Assembly: GCA_012934845.2 (NCBI GenBank) | Contig: WNNJ02002867.1 | Location: forward strand, 1-64,000 | Direction of reading: 5' to 3' | DNA: 64,000 bases | Source of the DNA: Pomphorhynchus laevis | Taxonomy: Eukaryota; Acanthocephala; Palaeacanthocephala; Echinorhynchida; Pomphorhynchidae | In this document: positions 1 to 11,937 of the stretch, piece after piece | Numbering within the stretch: position 1 is the first letter of the stretch | Layout: each line of letters opens with the position of its first letter | Program-made: the position numbers and the translations under genes | Notes under the pieces: generated by a model | Told to the model about the DNA's origin: nothing | Databases searched by the model: none | What the model saw: the letters and a program-made list of their open reading frames with translations, nothing else

Positions 1-631
1 AAAAGTATCGTATTTGTCATTGCGATTGCTTTAAACAAGAATCAAAACAAGAGTATGCAATTCGTTAAATAAGGCACAATGTTAAAAGCTGCAATATGTG
101 AAAAATGTCAACAGAAAGCAATTAGCAAACTGATTGTCACGATTAAACTTTTCTGATAACCAATTGCACAAATTAGTAGTATTAGCTATCTTAATTTCGT
201 TTCTGCTGTCTGCTTGACTTTTAAATTAGCATTTTCTATAAATTGCTCGATTTTAGCGCCAAAATTGTAGTAACCTAAAAAAATTGTCGTAACCTGAAAT
301 AGCGCAAAATGTTCAAAGCTGCAATATGTAAAAAAAGTAGATAGATATCGATCAGCATACTATTTGTCACGTTGTAACCTAAATGATGCCCGTGAGCACA
401 AATTAGTAGTATAAACCATCTTAATGTCGTTTTGGCTGTTTGCTTACTTTTAAAAACAGCATTTTCTTATATTCGCTTAAATTTAGCGCAAAAATTAATG
501 TAACTTAAAACTTGCAAATTAGACTATCTCTATTCGTTACAGGCGTTTTTTGTTGCAGCATTGTGTCATTATATTTTTTTTAAGAATTTGGCATGTGTAT
601 GCCAAATTGTCTGATTGTATGATTGTCTGAT

Positions 632-660
632 ATGCATGTCTGATTGCATCAGACATGCAT
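632..660. repeat. Perfect 12-bp inverted repeat, private to copy 1
   Basis: Arms ATGCATGTCTGA (632-643) and TCAGACATGCAT (649-660) with a TTGCA loop. The right arm is normal B3 sequence. The left arm lies in about 33 extra bases absent from other copies. The motif TGTCTGAT also occurs three times within 608-643. Confidence 0.9.
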
Positions 661-2093
661 GACATATTGTCATTAATTTCAATGGAAAACGGCTCTTTGT
701 TTAAAGCTGCTGTCGTTTAACAACTGATCAACACTAACGATAAGATACTATAAGTAACCTCTGAATGTCTAAAAACGACACGATCACACATCCGTAGTAT
801 GATCAATTTGATGACGTTTCGACTTCCTGCTTGACTTTTGAAAAATAGCATTTTCTCTTAATAGCTTAATTCGAACTGCTGAATTTTCACAAAACTAAAA
901 ATTTGCTTGTAAAACTATCTCTATATATATCACTCAATTTATTTGTTGCGTTTATGTATTATTTGTTGTAATATTTAAAAGATTATTGTTTTGTCATTGG
1001 GATTGCATTGAACAAGCATCATAACAAAAGTATGCATTTCGTTGGAATACGGCAAAATGTAAAAAGTTGCAAAATGAAAAAAATCAACAAATAACGATAC
1101 TCATACTATTTGTCACGTATTAACGTTAATGATGATCGAAAGCACAAATCAGTGGCATGTACAATCTTAATGACGTTTTGGCTGTCTGCTTCACTTTAAA
1201 AATTGCATTTTCTATAAATTGCTTGATTCAAGCGATAAAATTGTAGTAACTTTAAACTTGCATATTAGACCATCTTTATTTATAACAGGCGTTTTAATTG
1301 TTGCAACATGATGTCATTTTACTATCCTTAAAACAATTTAGGCATTACATGATTAAGATTGCATCAAACATGCCTGATATTAATTGTCATGGATTTCAAT
1401 CGAATACAGCAATATGTTTTAAGCTGCTGTCGTTTATAAACTGATCCACACTAATAATAAGCATACTGTGTGTCAACTTGATACGTCGAAAATTTACAAT
1501 AGCACTCGTCTGTACTATGATCAATCTCAATGACGTTTCGGCTGGCTGCTTGACATTTAAAAAATAGAATGTTCTCTTTAAAGCTTTATTCTAACTGCTG
1601 AATTCTCGTAAACTAAAAATTTGCTTTTTAGATTATCTCTATTTGTATCAGTCAATTTATTTGCTGCGTTTAAGGATCCATCGTTTTCTTATTTAAAAGA
1701 TTATCGTATGTATCATTGAGATTGCATTAAACAAGCATAATAACAAGAGTCAGCATTTCAGTGGAAAAGGGCAAAATGTAAAAGGCAGCAGTATTAAAAA
1801 AACGTCAACAGATAACAATTAGCATCCTATTTGTCAAGTTGCAACGTCAATGATTAACGAGAGAACAAATACGTTGTATGAGCAATCTTACTGACGTTTT
1901 GGCTGTCTGCTTGACTTTTACAAATTGCATTTTCTATAAATTGCTTGATTAGAATGATAAAATTGTAGTAACATAAAACTTGCACATTAGACCATCTTTT
2001 TTATTACAGACGTGTTTAGAGTTGTCGCATTATGTCATTTTACTAGCTTTTAAACGAATTTGGCATTGCATGATTTAGATTGCATCAAGCATG

Positions 2094-2112
2094 CATGACA
2101 TTAATTGTCATG
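2094..2112. repeat. B-monomer dyad CATGACA-N5-TGTCATG (example)
   Basis: Seven-base arms around TTAAT, near the start of B7. The same dyad recurs in most B7 copies and in B6 of family II (51630-51648). B5/B4 monomers have a weaker form (CCTGATATTAATTGTCATG). Confidence 0.75.
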
Positions 2113-2419
2113 GATTTCAATGGAAAACAGCCATATGTATTAAGCTGCTGTCGTAAAATAACTGATCAAAACTAAAGATTAGCATACTATGTGTCACCTC
2201 TGAACTTCAAAAAAACAAAAGCACTTGTTCGTTGTATGATCAATCTTGATGACGTTTCGTCTGCCTGCTTTACTTTTAAAAAAAGAAAGTTCTCTTAATA
2301 GCCTGATTCGAACTGCAGAATTCTCCTAAACTAAAAATATGCTTTTTAGAAAATCTCTTTATACATGAGTCTGTTTGTTTGTTGCAAATATAGGATTTTC
2401 GTTAGATTTTTTTAAAAAA

Positions 2420-2711
2420 GTATCGTATATGTCATTGCGATTGCTTTAAACAAGAATCAAAACAAGAGTATGCAATTCGTTATAAAAAGGCACAATGTTA
2501 AAAGCTGCTATATGTGAAAAATGTCAACAGAAAGCAATGAGCAAACTGCTTGTCAAGTTTAAACTTTAATGATAACCAAAAGCACAAATTAGTAGTATCG
2601 GCTATCTTAATTTCGTCTACTGCTGTCTGCTTGACTTTTAAAAATAGCATCTTCTTTAAATTGCTTAATTTTAGCGCCCAAATTGTAGTAACATATAAAA
2701 AAATTAAAGTA
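2420..2711 (+). repeat. Monomer A1 of HOR-I (3'-shortened)
   Basis: A-type monomer opening with GTATCGTATATGTCATTGCG. It stops near its GTAGTAAC motif and passes through an A-rich linker (AAAAAAATTAAAGTAACCTG) into a second A copy. The repeated AGTAAC on both sides of the linker marks the junction. Confidence 0.85.
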
Positions 2712-3008
2712 ACCTGAAATAGCGCAAAATTTTCAAAGCTGCAATATGTAAAAATAAGTAGATAGATATCGATCAGCATACTATTTGTCACATTGTAACC
2801 TAAATGATGACCGTGAGCAAAAATTAGTAGTATGAACCATCTTAATGTCGTTTTGGCTGTTTGCTTACTTTTAAAAACAGCATTTTCTTATATTTGCTTA
2901 ATTTTAGCGCCAAAATTGATGTAACTTAAAACTTGCAAATTAGACTATCTCTATTCATTACAGGCGTTTTTTGTTGCGGTATTGTGTCATTATATTTTTT
3001 TTAAGAAT
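2712..3008 (+). repeat. Monomer A2 of HOR-I (5'-shortened partial duplicate)
   Basis: It starts at GAAATAGCGCAAAAT, which corresponds to about position 60 of a normal A monomer, and runs to the A monomer end. It therefore repeats the middle of A1 (AAAGCTGCAATATGT, then GTCGTTTTGGCTGTTTGC). Family II has one full A monomer where A1 and A2 sit. Confidence 0.85.
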
Positions 3009-3367
3009 TTGGCATGTGTATGCTTAAGATTACTTCAGACATGCATGATATATTGTAATTTATTTGAATGGAAAACGGCTCTTTGTTTTAAGCTGCTGTC
3101 GTTTAACAACTGATCAACACTAACGATAAGATACTATTAGTAACCTCTGAATGTCTCAAATTCGACAAGATTACACATCCGTAGTATGATCAATTTGATG
3201 ACGTTTCGACTTCCTGCTTGACTTTTGAAAAATAGCATTTTCTCTTAATAGCTTAATTCGAACTGCTGAATTTTCATATACTAAAAATTTGCTTGTAAAA
3301 CTATCTCTATATATATCACTCGATTTATTTGTTGCGGTTAAGTATCATTCGTTGTAATATTTTAAAG
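3009..3367 (+). repeat. Monomer B3 of HOR-I
   Basis: B-type monomer of 359 bp with the diagnostic GATGACGTTTCGACTTCCTGC block and TATCTCTATATATATCACTC near its end. Confidence 0.88.
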
Positions 3368-3722
3368 ATTATTTTTTTGTCATTGGGATTGCATTGAACA
3401 AGCATCATATCATAAGTATGTATTTCGTTGGAATACGGCAAATGTAAAAAGTTGCAAAATGCAAAAAAATCAACAAATAACGATTACCATACTATTTGTC
3501 ACGTATTAACGTTAATAATGATCAAAAGCACAAGTCAGTCGCGATACAATTGTTATGACGTTTTGGCTGTCTGCTTCACTTTAAAAATTGCATTTTCTAT
3601 AAATTGCTTGATTCAAGCGATAAAATTGTAGTAACTTTAAACTTGCATGTAAGACCATCTTTATTTATACCAGGCGTTTTTATTTTTGCGGCATAATGTC
3701 ATTTTACTATCTTTTAAACAAT
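3368..3722 (+). repeat. Monomer A4 of HOR-I
   Basis: A-type monomer of 355 bp. Diagnostic pieces are GATTGCATTGAACAAGCATC and GTCTGCTTCACTTT. Confidence 0.88.
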
Positions 3723-4084
3723 TTAGGCATTACATGATTAAGATTGCATCAAACATGCCTGATATTAATTGTCATGGATTTCAATCGAATACAGCAATAT
3801 GTTTTAAGCTGCTGTCGTTTATTAACTGATCCACACTAATGATTAGCATACTATGTGTCAACTTGAAACGTCAAAAATGTACACAAGCACTCGTCTGTAC
3901 TATGATCAATCTCAATGACGTTTCGGCTGCCTGTATGACATTTAAAAAATAAAATGTTCAATTGAAGCTTAATTCTTACTGCTGAATTCTCTTAAAATAA
4001 AAATTTGCTTTTTAGATTATCTCTATTTATATCAGTTAATTTATTTGCTGCGTTTAAGTATCCATCGTTTTCTTATTTAAAAGA
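3723..4084 (+). repeat. Monomer B5 of HOR-I
   Basis: B-type monomer of 362 bp with AACATGCCTGATATTAATTG and AAAATAAAATGTTC. This is the monomer lost in copies 11, 15 and 16. Confidence 0.88.
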
Positions 4085-4442
4085 TTATCGTATGTATCAT
4101 TGAGATTGCATTAAACAAGCATAATAACAAGAGTCATCATTTCAGTGGAATAGGGCAAAATGTAAAAAGCAGCAGTTTTTAAAATACGAAAACAGATAAC
4201 AATAAGCATCATAGTTGTATCGTTACAACGTCAATGATTAACGAGAGCACAAATCCGTTGTATAAGCCATCTTACTGACGTATTGTCTGTCTGCTTGACT
4301 TTTACAAATTGCATTTTCTATAAATTTCTTGATTCGAACGATAAAATTGTAGTAACATAAAACTTGCACATTAGACCATCATTATTAATAACAGACGTTT
4401 TTATTGTTGTCGCATTATGTCATTTTACTAGCTTTAAACGAA
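4085..4442 (+). repeat. Monomer A6 of HOR-I
   Basis: A-type monomer of 358 bp with GCATTAAACAAGCATAATAA and GACTTTTACAAATTGC. Confidence 0.88.
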
Positions 4443-4802
4443 TTTAGCATTGCATGATTTAGATTGCATCAAGCATGCATGACATTAATTGTCATGGATT
4501 TCAATGGAAAACAGCCATATGTATTAAGCTGCTGTCGTAAAATAACTGATCAAAACTAAAGATTAGCATACAATGTGTCACCTCTAAACTTCAAAAAAAC
4601 AAAAGCACTTGTTCGTTGTATGATCAATCTTGATGACGTTTCGTCTGCCTGCTTTACTTTTAAAAAAAGAAAGTTCTCTTAATAGCCTGATTCGAACTGC
4701 TGAATTCTCCTAAACTAAAAATGTGCTTTTTAGACAATCTTTTCATACATGAGTCAATTTGTTTGTTGCAAATATATGTAATTCGTTAGATTATTTAAAA
4801 AA
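4443..4802 (+). repeat. Monomer B7 of HOR-I
   Basis: B-type monomer of 360 bp. It carries the CATGACA-N5-TGTCATG dyad, then AGTTCTCTTAATAGCCTGATTC, and ends at the next GTATCG anchor. Confidence 0.88.
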
Positions 4803-7179
4803 GTATCGTATTTGTCATTGCGATTCCTTTAAACAAGAATTAAAACAAGAGTATGCAATTCGTTATAATAAGGCACAATGTTAAAAGCTGCAATATGTGA
4901 AAAATGTCAACAGAAAGCAATTAGCAAACTGATTGTCACGTTTTAACTTTAATGATAACCAAAAGCACAAATTAGTGGTATCAGCTATCTTAATTACGTT
5001 ACTGCTGTCTGCTTGACTTTTAAAAATAGCATTTTCTATAAATTGCTTGATTTAAGCGCTCATATTTTAGTGACCCAAAAAAAATTGAAGTAACCTGGAA
5101 TAGCGCAAAATGTTCAAGACTGCAATAGGTAAAAATAAGTAGATAGATATCGATCAGCATACTATTTGTCACTTTGTTACCTAAATGATGACCGTGTGCA
5201 CAAATTAGTAGTATGAACCGTCCCTATGTCGTTTTGGCTGTTTGCTTACTTTTAAAAACAGCATTTTCTTATGTTTGCTTAATTTTAGCGCCGAAATTGA
5301 TGTAACTTAAAACTTGCAAATTAGACTATCTCTATTCATTACAGGCGTTTTTTTGCAGCATAGTGTCATTATATTTTTTTTAAGAATTTTGCATTTGTAT
5401 GCTTAAGATTGCATCAAACATGCATGATATATTGGCATTAATTTCTATGGAAAACGGCTCTTTGTTTTAAGCTGCTGTCGTTTAACTACTGATCAACACT
5501 AACAAAAAGATACTATAAGTAACCTCTGAATGTCTATAAAACGACACAATTACAAATCCGTAGTATGATCAATTTGATGACGTTTCGACTTCCTGATCGA
5601 CTTTTAAAAATAGCATTTTCTCTTAATAGCTTAATCCAAACTGCTGAATTTTCATAAACTAAAAATTTGCTAGTAAAACTACCTCAATATATATCACTTA
5701 ATTTATTTGTTGCAGTAAAGTATCATTCGTTGTAATATTTTAAAGATTATTGTTTTGTCATTGGGATTGCATTGAACAAGCATCATATCAAAAGTATGCA
5801 TTTCGTTGGAATACGGCAAATGTAAAAAGTTGCAAAATGCAAAAAAATCAACAAATAACGATTACCATACTATTTGTCACGTATTAACGTTTATGATGAT
5901 GAAAAGCACAAATGAGTGGCATGTACAATCTTTATGACGTTTTGGCTGTCTGCTTCACTTTTAAAAATTGATTTTCTATAAATTGCTTGATTCAAGCGAT
6001 AAAATTGTAGTAACTTAAAACTTGCATATTAGACCATCTTTATTTAAACCAGTAGTTTTAATTGTTGCGGCATGATGTCATTTTACCATCCTTAAAAAAA
6101 TTAGGCATTACATCATTAAGATTGCATCAAACATGCCTGATATTAATTGTCATGGATTTCAATCGAATACAGCAATATGTTTTAAGCTGCTGTCGTTTAT
6201 TAACTGATCTACACTTATGATTAGCATACTATGTGTCAACTTGAAACGTCGAAAATGTACACAAGCACTCGTCTGTAATATGATCAATCTCATTAACATT
6301 TCGGCTGCCTGCTTGACATTAAAAAAATGGAATGTTCTCTTTAAAGCTTAATTCTAACTACTGAATTCTCGTAAACTAAATTTTTGCTTTTTAGATTATC
6401 TCTATTTGTATCAGTCAATTTATTTGCTGCGCTTAAGTATCCATCGTTTTCCTATTTAAAAGATTATCGTAAGTATCATTGAGATTGCATTAAACAAGCA
6501 TAATAACAAGAGTCAGCATTTTTGTGGAATAGGGCAAAATGTAAAAAGCAGCAGTATTTAAAAAACGTTTACAGATAACAATTAGCGTCCTATTTCTCAC
6601 GTTACAACGTCAATGATTAAATAGAGCACCATGCCGTCTTATAAGCCATCTTACTGACGTTTGGCTGTCTGCTTGACTTTTACAAATTGCATTTTCTTTA
6701 AATTGCTTAATTCGAACGACAAAATTGTAGTAACATAAAACTTGCACATTAGACCATCTTTATTTATAAAAGACGTTTTTATTGTTGTCGCATTATGTTA
6801 TTTTACTAGCCTTGAAACGAATTTGGCATTGCATGATTTAGATTGCATCAAGCATGCATGACATTTATTGTCATGGATTTCAATCGAAAACAGCCATATG
6901 TATTAAGCTGCTGTCGTAAAATAACTGATCAAAACTAAAGATTAGCATACAATGTGTCACCTCTGAACTTCAAAAAAACAAAAGCACTTGTTCGTTTTAT
7001 GATCATTCTTAATGACGTTTTGTCTGCCTGCTTGACTTTTCAAAAAAAAAAGTTCTCATTATAGCCTTATTCGAACTGCTGAATTCTCCTAAACTAATAA
7101 TATGCTTTTTAGACAATCTCTATATATATGAGTATTTGTTTGTTGCAAATATATGTCATTCGTTAGATTATTTAAAAAC
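4803..7179 (+). repeat. HOR-I copy 3 (2377 bp)
   Basis: Complete seven-part unit with no rearrangement seen. Confidence 0.93.
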
Positions 7180-9560
7180 GTGTCGTATTTGTCATTGCGA
7201 TTGCTTTTAACAAGAATCAAAACAAGAGTATGCAATTCGTTATAATAAGGCACAATGTAACAAGCTGCAATATGTGAAAAATGTCAACAGAAAGCAATTT
7301 GCATACTGCTTGTCAATTTTTAACTTTTATGATAACCAAAAGCACAAATTAGTAGTGTCAGCTATCTTAATTACGTTACTGCTGTCTGCTTGACTTTTAA
7401 AAATAGCATTTTCTATAAATTGCTTGATTTTAGCGCCAACATTGTAGTAACATAAAAAAATTGAAGTAACCTGAAATAGCGCAAAATGTTCAAAGCTGCA
7501 CTATGTAAAAATAAGTAGATAGATATCGATCAGCATTCTATTTGTCACGTTGTATCCTAAATGATGACCGTGAGCAAAAATTAGTAGTATGAACCATCTT
7601 AATGTCGTTTTGGCTGTTTGCTTACTTTTAAAAACAGCATTTTCTTATATTTGCTTAATTTTAGCGCCAAAATTGATGTAACTTAAAACTTGCAAATTAG
7701 ACTATCTCTATTCATTACAGGCGTTTTTTGTTGCGGTATTGTGTCATTATATTTTTTTTAATAATTTGGCATGTGTATGCTTAAGATTGCATCAGACATG
7801 CATGATATATTTTCATTTATTTCAATGGAAAACGGCTCTTTGTTTTAAGCTGCTGTCGTTTAACAACTGATCAACACTAACGATAAGATACTATTAGTAA
7901 CCTCTGAATGTCTAAAATTCGACAAGATTACACATCCGTAGTATGATCAATTTGATGACGTTTCGACTTCCTGCTTGACTTTTGAAAAATTGCATTTTCT
8001 CTTAATAGCTTAATTCGAACTGCTGAATTTTCATAAACTAAAAACTTGCTTGTAAAACTATCTCAATATATATCACTCAATTTGTTTGTTGCGGTTAAGT
8101 ATCATTCGTTGTAATATTTTTAAGATTATTGTTTTGTCATTGGGATTGCATTGAAAAAGCATCATAACAAAAGTATGTATTTCGTTGGAATACGGCAAAA
8201 TGTAAAAAGTTGCAAAATTAAAAAAATCAACAAATAACTATAACTATACTATTTGTAACGTATTAACGTTAATGATGATCGAAAGCACAAATCTGTCGCA
8301 TGTACAAACTTAATGACGTTTTGGCTGTCTGATTCACTTAAAAAATTGCATTTTCTATAAATTGCTTGATTCATGCGATAAAATTGTAGTAACTTTAAAC
8401 TTGCATATTAGACCATCTTTATTTATAACAGGCGTTTTAATTGTTGCAACATGATGTCATTTTACTATCCTTAAAACAATTTAGGCATTGCATGATTAAG
8501 ATAGCATCAAACATGCCTGATATTAATTGTCGTGGATTTCAATCGAATACAGCAATATGTTTTAAGCTGCTGTCGTTTATTAACTGATCCACACTAATGA
8601 TTAGCATACTTTGTGTCAACTTAAAACGTCGAAAATGTACAATAGCACTCGTCTGTACTATGATCAATCTCAATGACGTTTCGGCTGCCTGCTTGACATT
8701 TAAAAAATAGAATGTTCTCTTTAAAGCTTAATTCTAACTGCCGAATTCTCGTAAACTAAAAATTTGCTTTAAGATTATCTCAATTTGTATCAGTCAATTT
8801 ATTTGCTGCGTTTAGGTATCCATAGTTTTCTTATTTAAAAGATTATCGTATGTATCATTGAGATTGCATTAAACAAGCATAATAACAAGAGTCAGCATTT
8901 CAGTAGAATAGGGCTAAATGTAAAAAGCAGCAGTATTTAAAAAACGTCAACAGATAACAATTAGCATCATAGTTGTCACGTTACAACGTCAATGATAAAC
9001 GAGAGCACAAATCCGTTGTTTGAGCTATCTTACTAACGTTTTCGATGTCTGCTTGACCTTTACAAATTTCATTTTCTTTAAATTGCTTGATTCGAACAAT
9101 AAAATTGTAGTAACATAAAACTTGCACATTAGACCATCTTTGTTTATAACAGACGTGTTTATTGTTGTCGCATTATGTCATTTTACTAGACTTTAAACGA
9201 ATTTGGCATTGCATGATTTTGATTGCATCAAGCATGCATGACATTAATTGTCATGGATTTCAATGGAAAAGAGCCATATGTATTAAACTGCTGTCGTAAA
9301 ATAACTGATCAAAACAAAAGATTAGCATATTTTGTGTCACCTTTAAACTTCAAAAAACAAAAGCAATTGTACGTTGTATGATCAATCTTAATGACGTTTC
9401 GTCTGCCTGCTTTCGTTTAAAAAAAAGAAAGTTCTCATAATAGCCTTATTCGAACTGCTGATTTCTCCTAAACTAATAATATGCTTTTTAGACAATCTCT
9501 ATATATATGAGTCATTTTGTTGGTTGCAAATATATGTCATTCGTTAGATTGTTTAACAAC
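7180..9560 (+). repeat. HOR-I copy 4 (2381 bp)
   Basis: Complete unit with anchor GTGTCG. Its A4 monomer (near 8140-8480) shares private variants with A4 of copy 7 (near 15280-15620), three units away, such as AACTATAACTATACTATTTG and TTGATTCATGCG. Confidence 0.93.
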
Positions 9561-11937
9561 CTGTCGTATTTGTCATTGCGATTGCTTTAAACAAGAATCA
9601 AAACAAGAGTATGCAATTTGTTATAATAAGGCACAATGTAAAAAGCTGCAATATGAAAAATGTCAACAGAAAGCAATTTGCATACTGCTTGTCAAGTTTT
9701 AACTTTTATGATAACCAAAAGCACAAATTAGTAGTGTCAGCTATCTTAATTACGTTACTGCTGTCTGCTTGACTTTAAAAAATAGCATTTTCTATAAATT
9801 GCTTGATTTTAGCGCCAACATTGTAGTAACATAAATAAATTCAAGTAACCTGAAATAGCGCAAAATGTTCAAAGCTGCACTATGTAAAAATAAGTAGATA
9901 GATATCGATCAGCATACTATTTGTCACGTTGTAACCTAAATAATGACACTGAGCACGAATTAGTAGTATGAATTATCTTAATGTCGTTTTGGCTGTTTGC
10001 TTACTTTTAAAAACAGCATTTTTTTATATTTGCTTAATTTAAGCGCCAAAATTGATGTAACTTAAAACTTGCAAATTAGACTATCTCTATTAATTACAGG
10101 CGTTTTTTGTTGCGGTGTTGTGTCATTATATTTTTTTTAAGAATTTGGCATGTGTATGCTTAAGATTGCATCAGACATGCATGATATATTTTCATTTATT
10201 TCAATGGAAAACGGCTCTTTGTTTTAAGCTGCTGTCGTTTAACAACTGATCAACACTAACGATAAGATACTATTAGTAACCTCTGAATGTCTAAAATTCG
10301 ACAAGATTACACATCCGTAGTATGATCAATTTGATGACGTTTCGACTTCCTGCTTGACTTTTGAAAAATTGAATTTTCTCTTAATAGCTTAATTCGAACT
10401 GCTGAATTTTCATAAACTAAAAACTTGCTTGTAAAACTATCTCAATATATATCACTCAATTTGTTTGTTGCGGTTAAGTATCATTCGTTGTAATATTTTT
10501 AAGATTATGGTTTGTTTATTGAAATTGCATTGAACAAGCATCATAACAAAAGTATGCATTTCGTTGGAATACGGCAAAATGTAAAAAGTTGCAAAATGAA
10601 AAAAATCAACAAATTACGATAACCATACTATTTGTAACGTATTAACGTTAATGATGATCGAAAGCTCAAATCGGTGGCATGTACAATCTTAATGACGTTT
10701 TGGCTGTCTGCTTCACTTTTAAAAATTGCATTTTCTATAAATTGATTGATTCAAGCGATAAAATTGTAGTAACTTAAAACTGTCATATTAGACCATCTTT
10801 ATTTATAACAGTCGATATTATTGTTGCGGCATGATGTCATTTTACTACCCTTAAAACAATTTAAGCATTGCATGATTAAGAATGCAGCAAACATGCCTGA
10901 TATTAATTGTCATGGATTCCAATCGAATACAGCAATATGTTTTAAGCTGCTGTCGTTTATTCACTGATCCACACTAATGATTAGCATACTTTGTGTCAAC
11001 TTAAAACGTCGAAAATGTACAATAGCACTCGTCTGTACTATGATGAATCTCAATGACGTTTCGGCTGCCTGCTTGACATTTAAAAAATAGAATGTTTTTT
11101 TAAACTTAATTCTAACTGCCGAATTCTCGCAAACTAAAAATTTGCTTTAAGATTATCTTTATTTGTATCAGTCAATTTATTTGCTGCGTTTAGGTATCCA
11201 TAGTTTTCTTATTTAAAAGATTATCGTATGTATCATTGAGATTGCATTAAACAAGCATAATAACAAGAGTCAGCATTTCAGTGGAATAGGGCTAAATGTA
11301 AAATGCAGCAGTTTTTAAAAAACGAAAACAGACAACAATTAGCAACCTATTTGTCAAGTTGCATCGTCAATGATTAACGAGAGCACAAATCTGTGGTATA
11401 AGCCATCTTGCTGACGTTTTGGATGTCTGTTGACTTTTACAAATTGCATTTTCTATAAATTGCTTGATTCGAACAATAAAATTGTAGTAACATAAAACTT
11501 GCACATTAGACCATCTTTGTTTATAACAGACGTGTTTATTGTTGTCGCATTATGTCATTTTACTAGACTTTAAACGAATTTGGCATTGCATGATTTTGAT
11601 TGCATCAAGCATGCATGACATTAATTGTCATGGATTTCAATGGAAAAGAGCCATATGTATTAAACTGCTGTCGTAAAATAACTGATCAAAACAAAAGATT
11701 AGCATATTTTGTGTCACCTTTAAACTTCAAAAAAACAAAAGCAATTGTACGTTGTATGATCAATCTTAATGACGTTTCGTCTGCCTGCTTTCGTTTAAAA
11801 AAAAAGAAAGTTATCTTTATAGCCTTATTCGAACTGCTGAATTCTCCTGAACTAAAAATAGGCTTTTTAAACAATCTCTATATATATGATTATTTGTTTG
11901 TTGCAAATATATGTCATTCGTTAGATTATTTAAAAAC
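9561..11937 (+). repeat. HOR-I copy 5 (2377 bp)
   Basis: Complete unit with anchor CTGTCG. Its B7 monomer (near 11585-11935) shares the variants AAAAGAGCCATATG and GCAATTGTACGTTG with B7 of copy 4. An open frame of 139 codons at 11600-12019 spans B7 and the next A1. It is a chance frame, not a gene. Confidence 0.93.

Larger units (their letters stand above)
5..2419 (+). repeat. HOR-I copy 1 (2415 bp)
   Basis: Full seven-part unit. It is about 33 bp longer than its neighbours because of a local palindromic insertion at the start of B3 (near 605-650). Bases 1-4 are the end of the preceding copy. Confidence 0.93.
2420..4802 (+). repeat. HOR-I copy 2 (2383 bp), used as the type copy
   Basis: Full unit, split into its seven monomers in the entries below. 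Monomer starts were set 19 bases before each GATTGC-like core. Confidence 0.94.
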
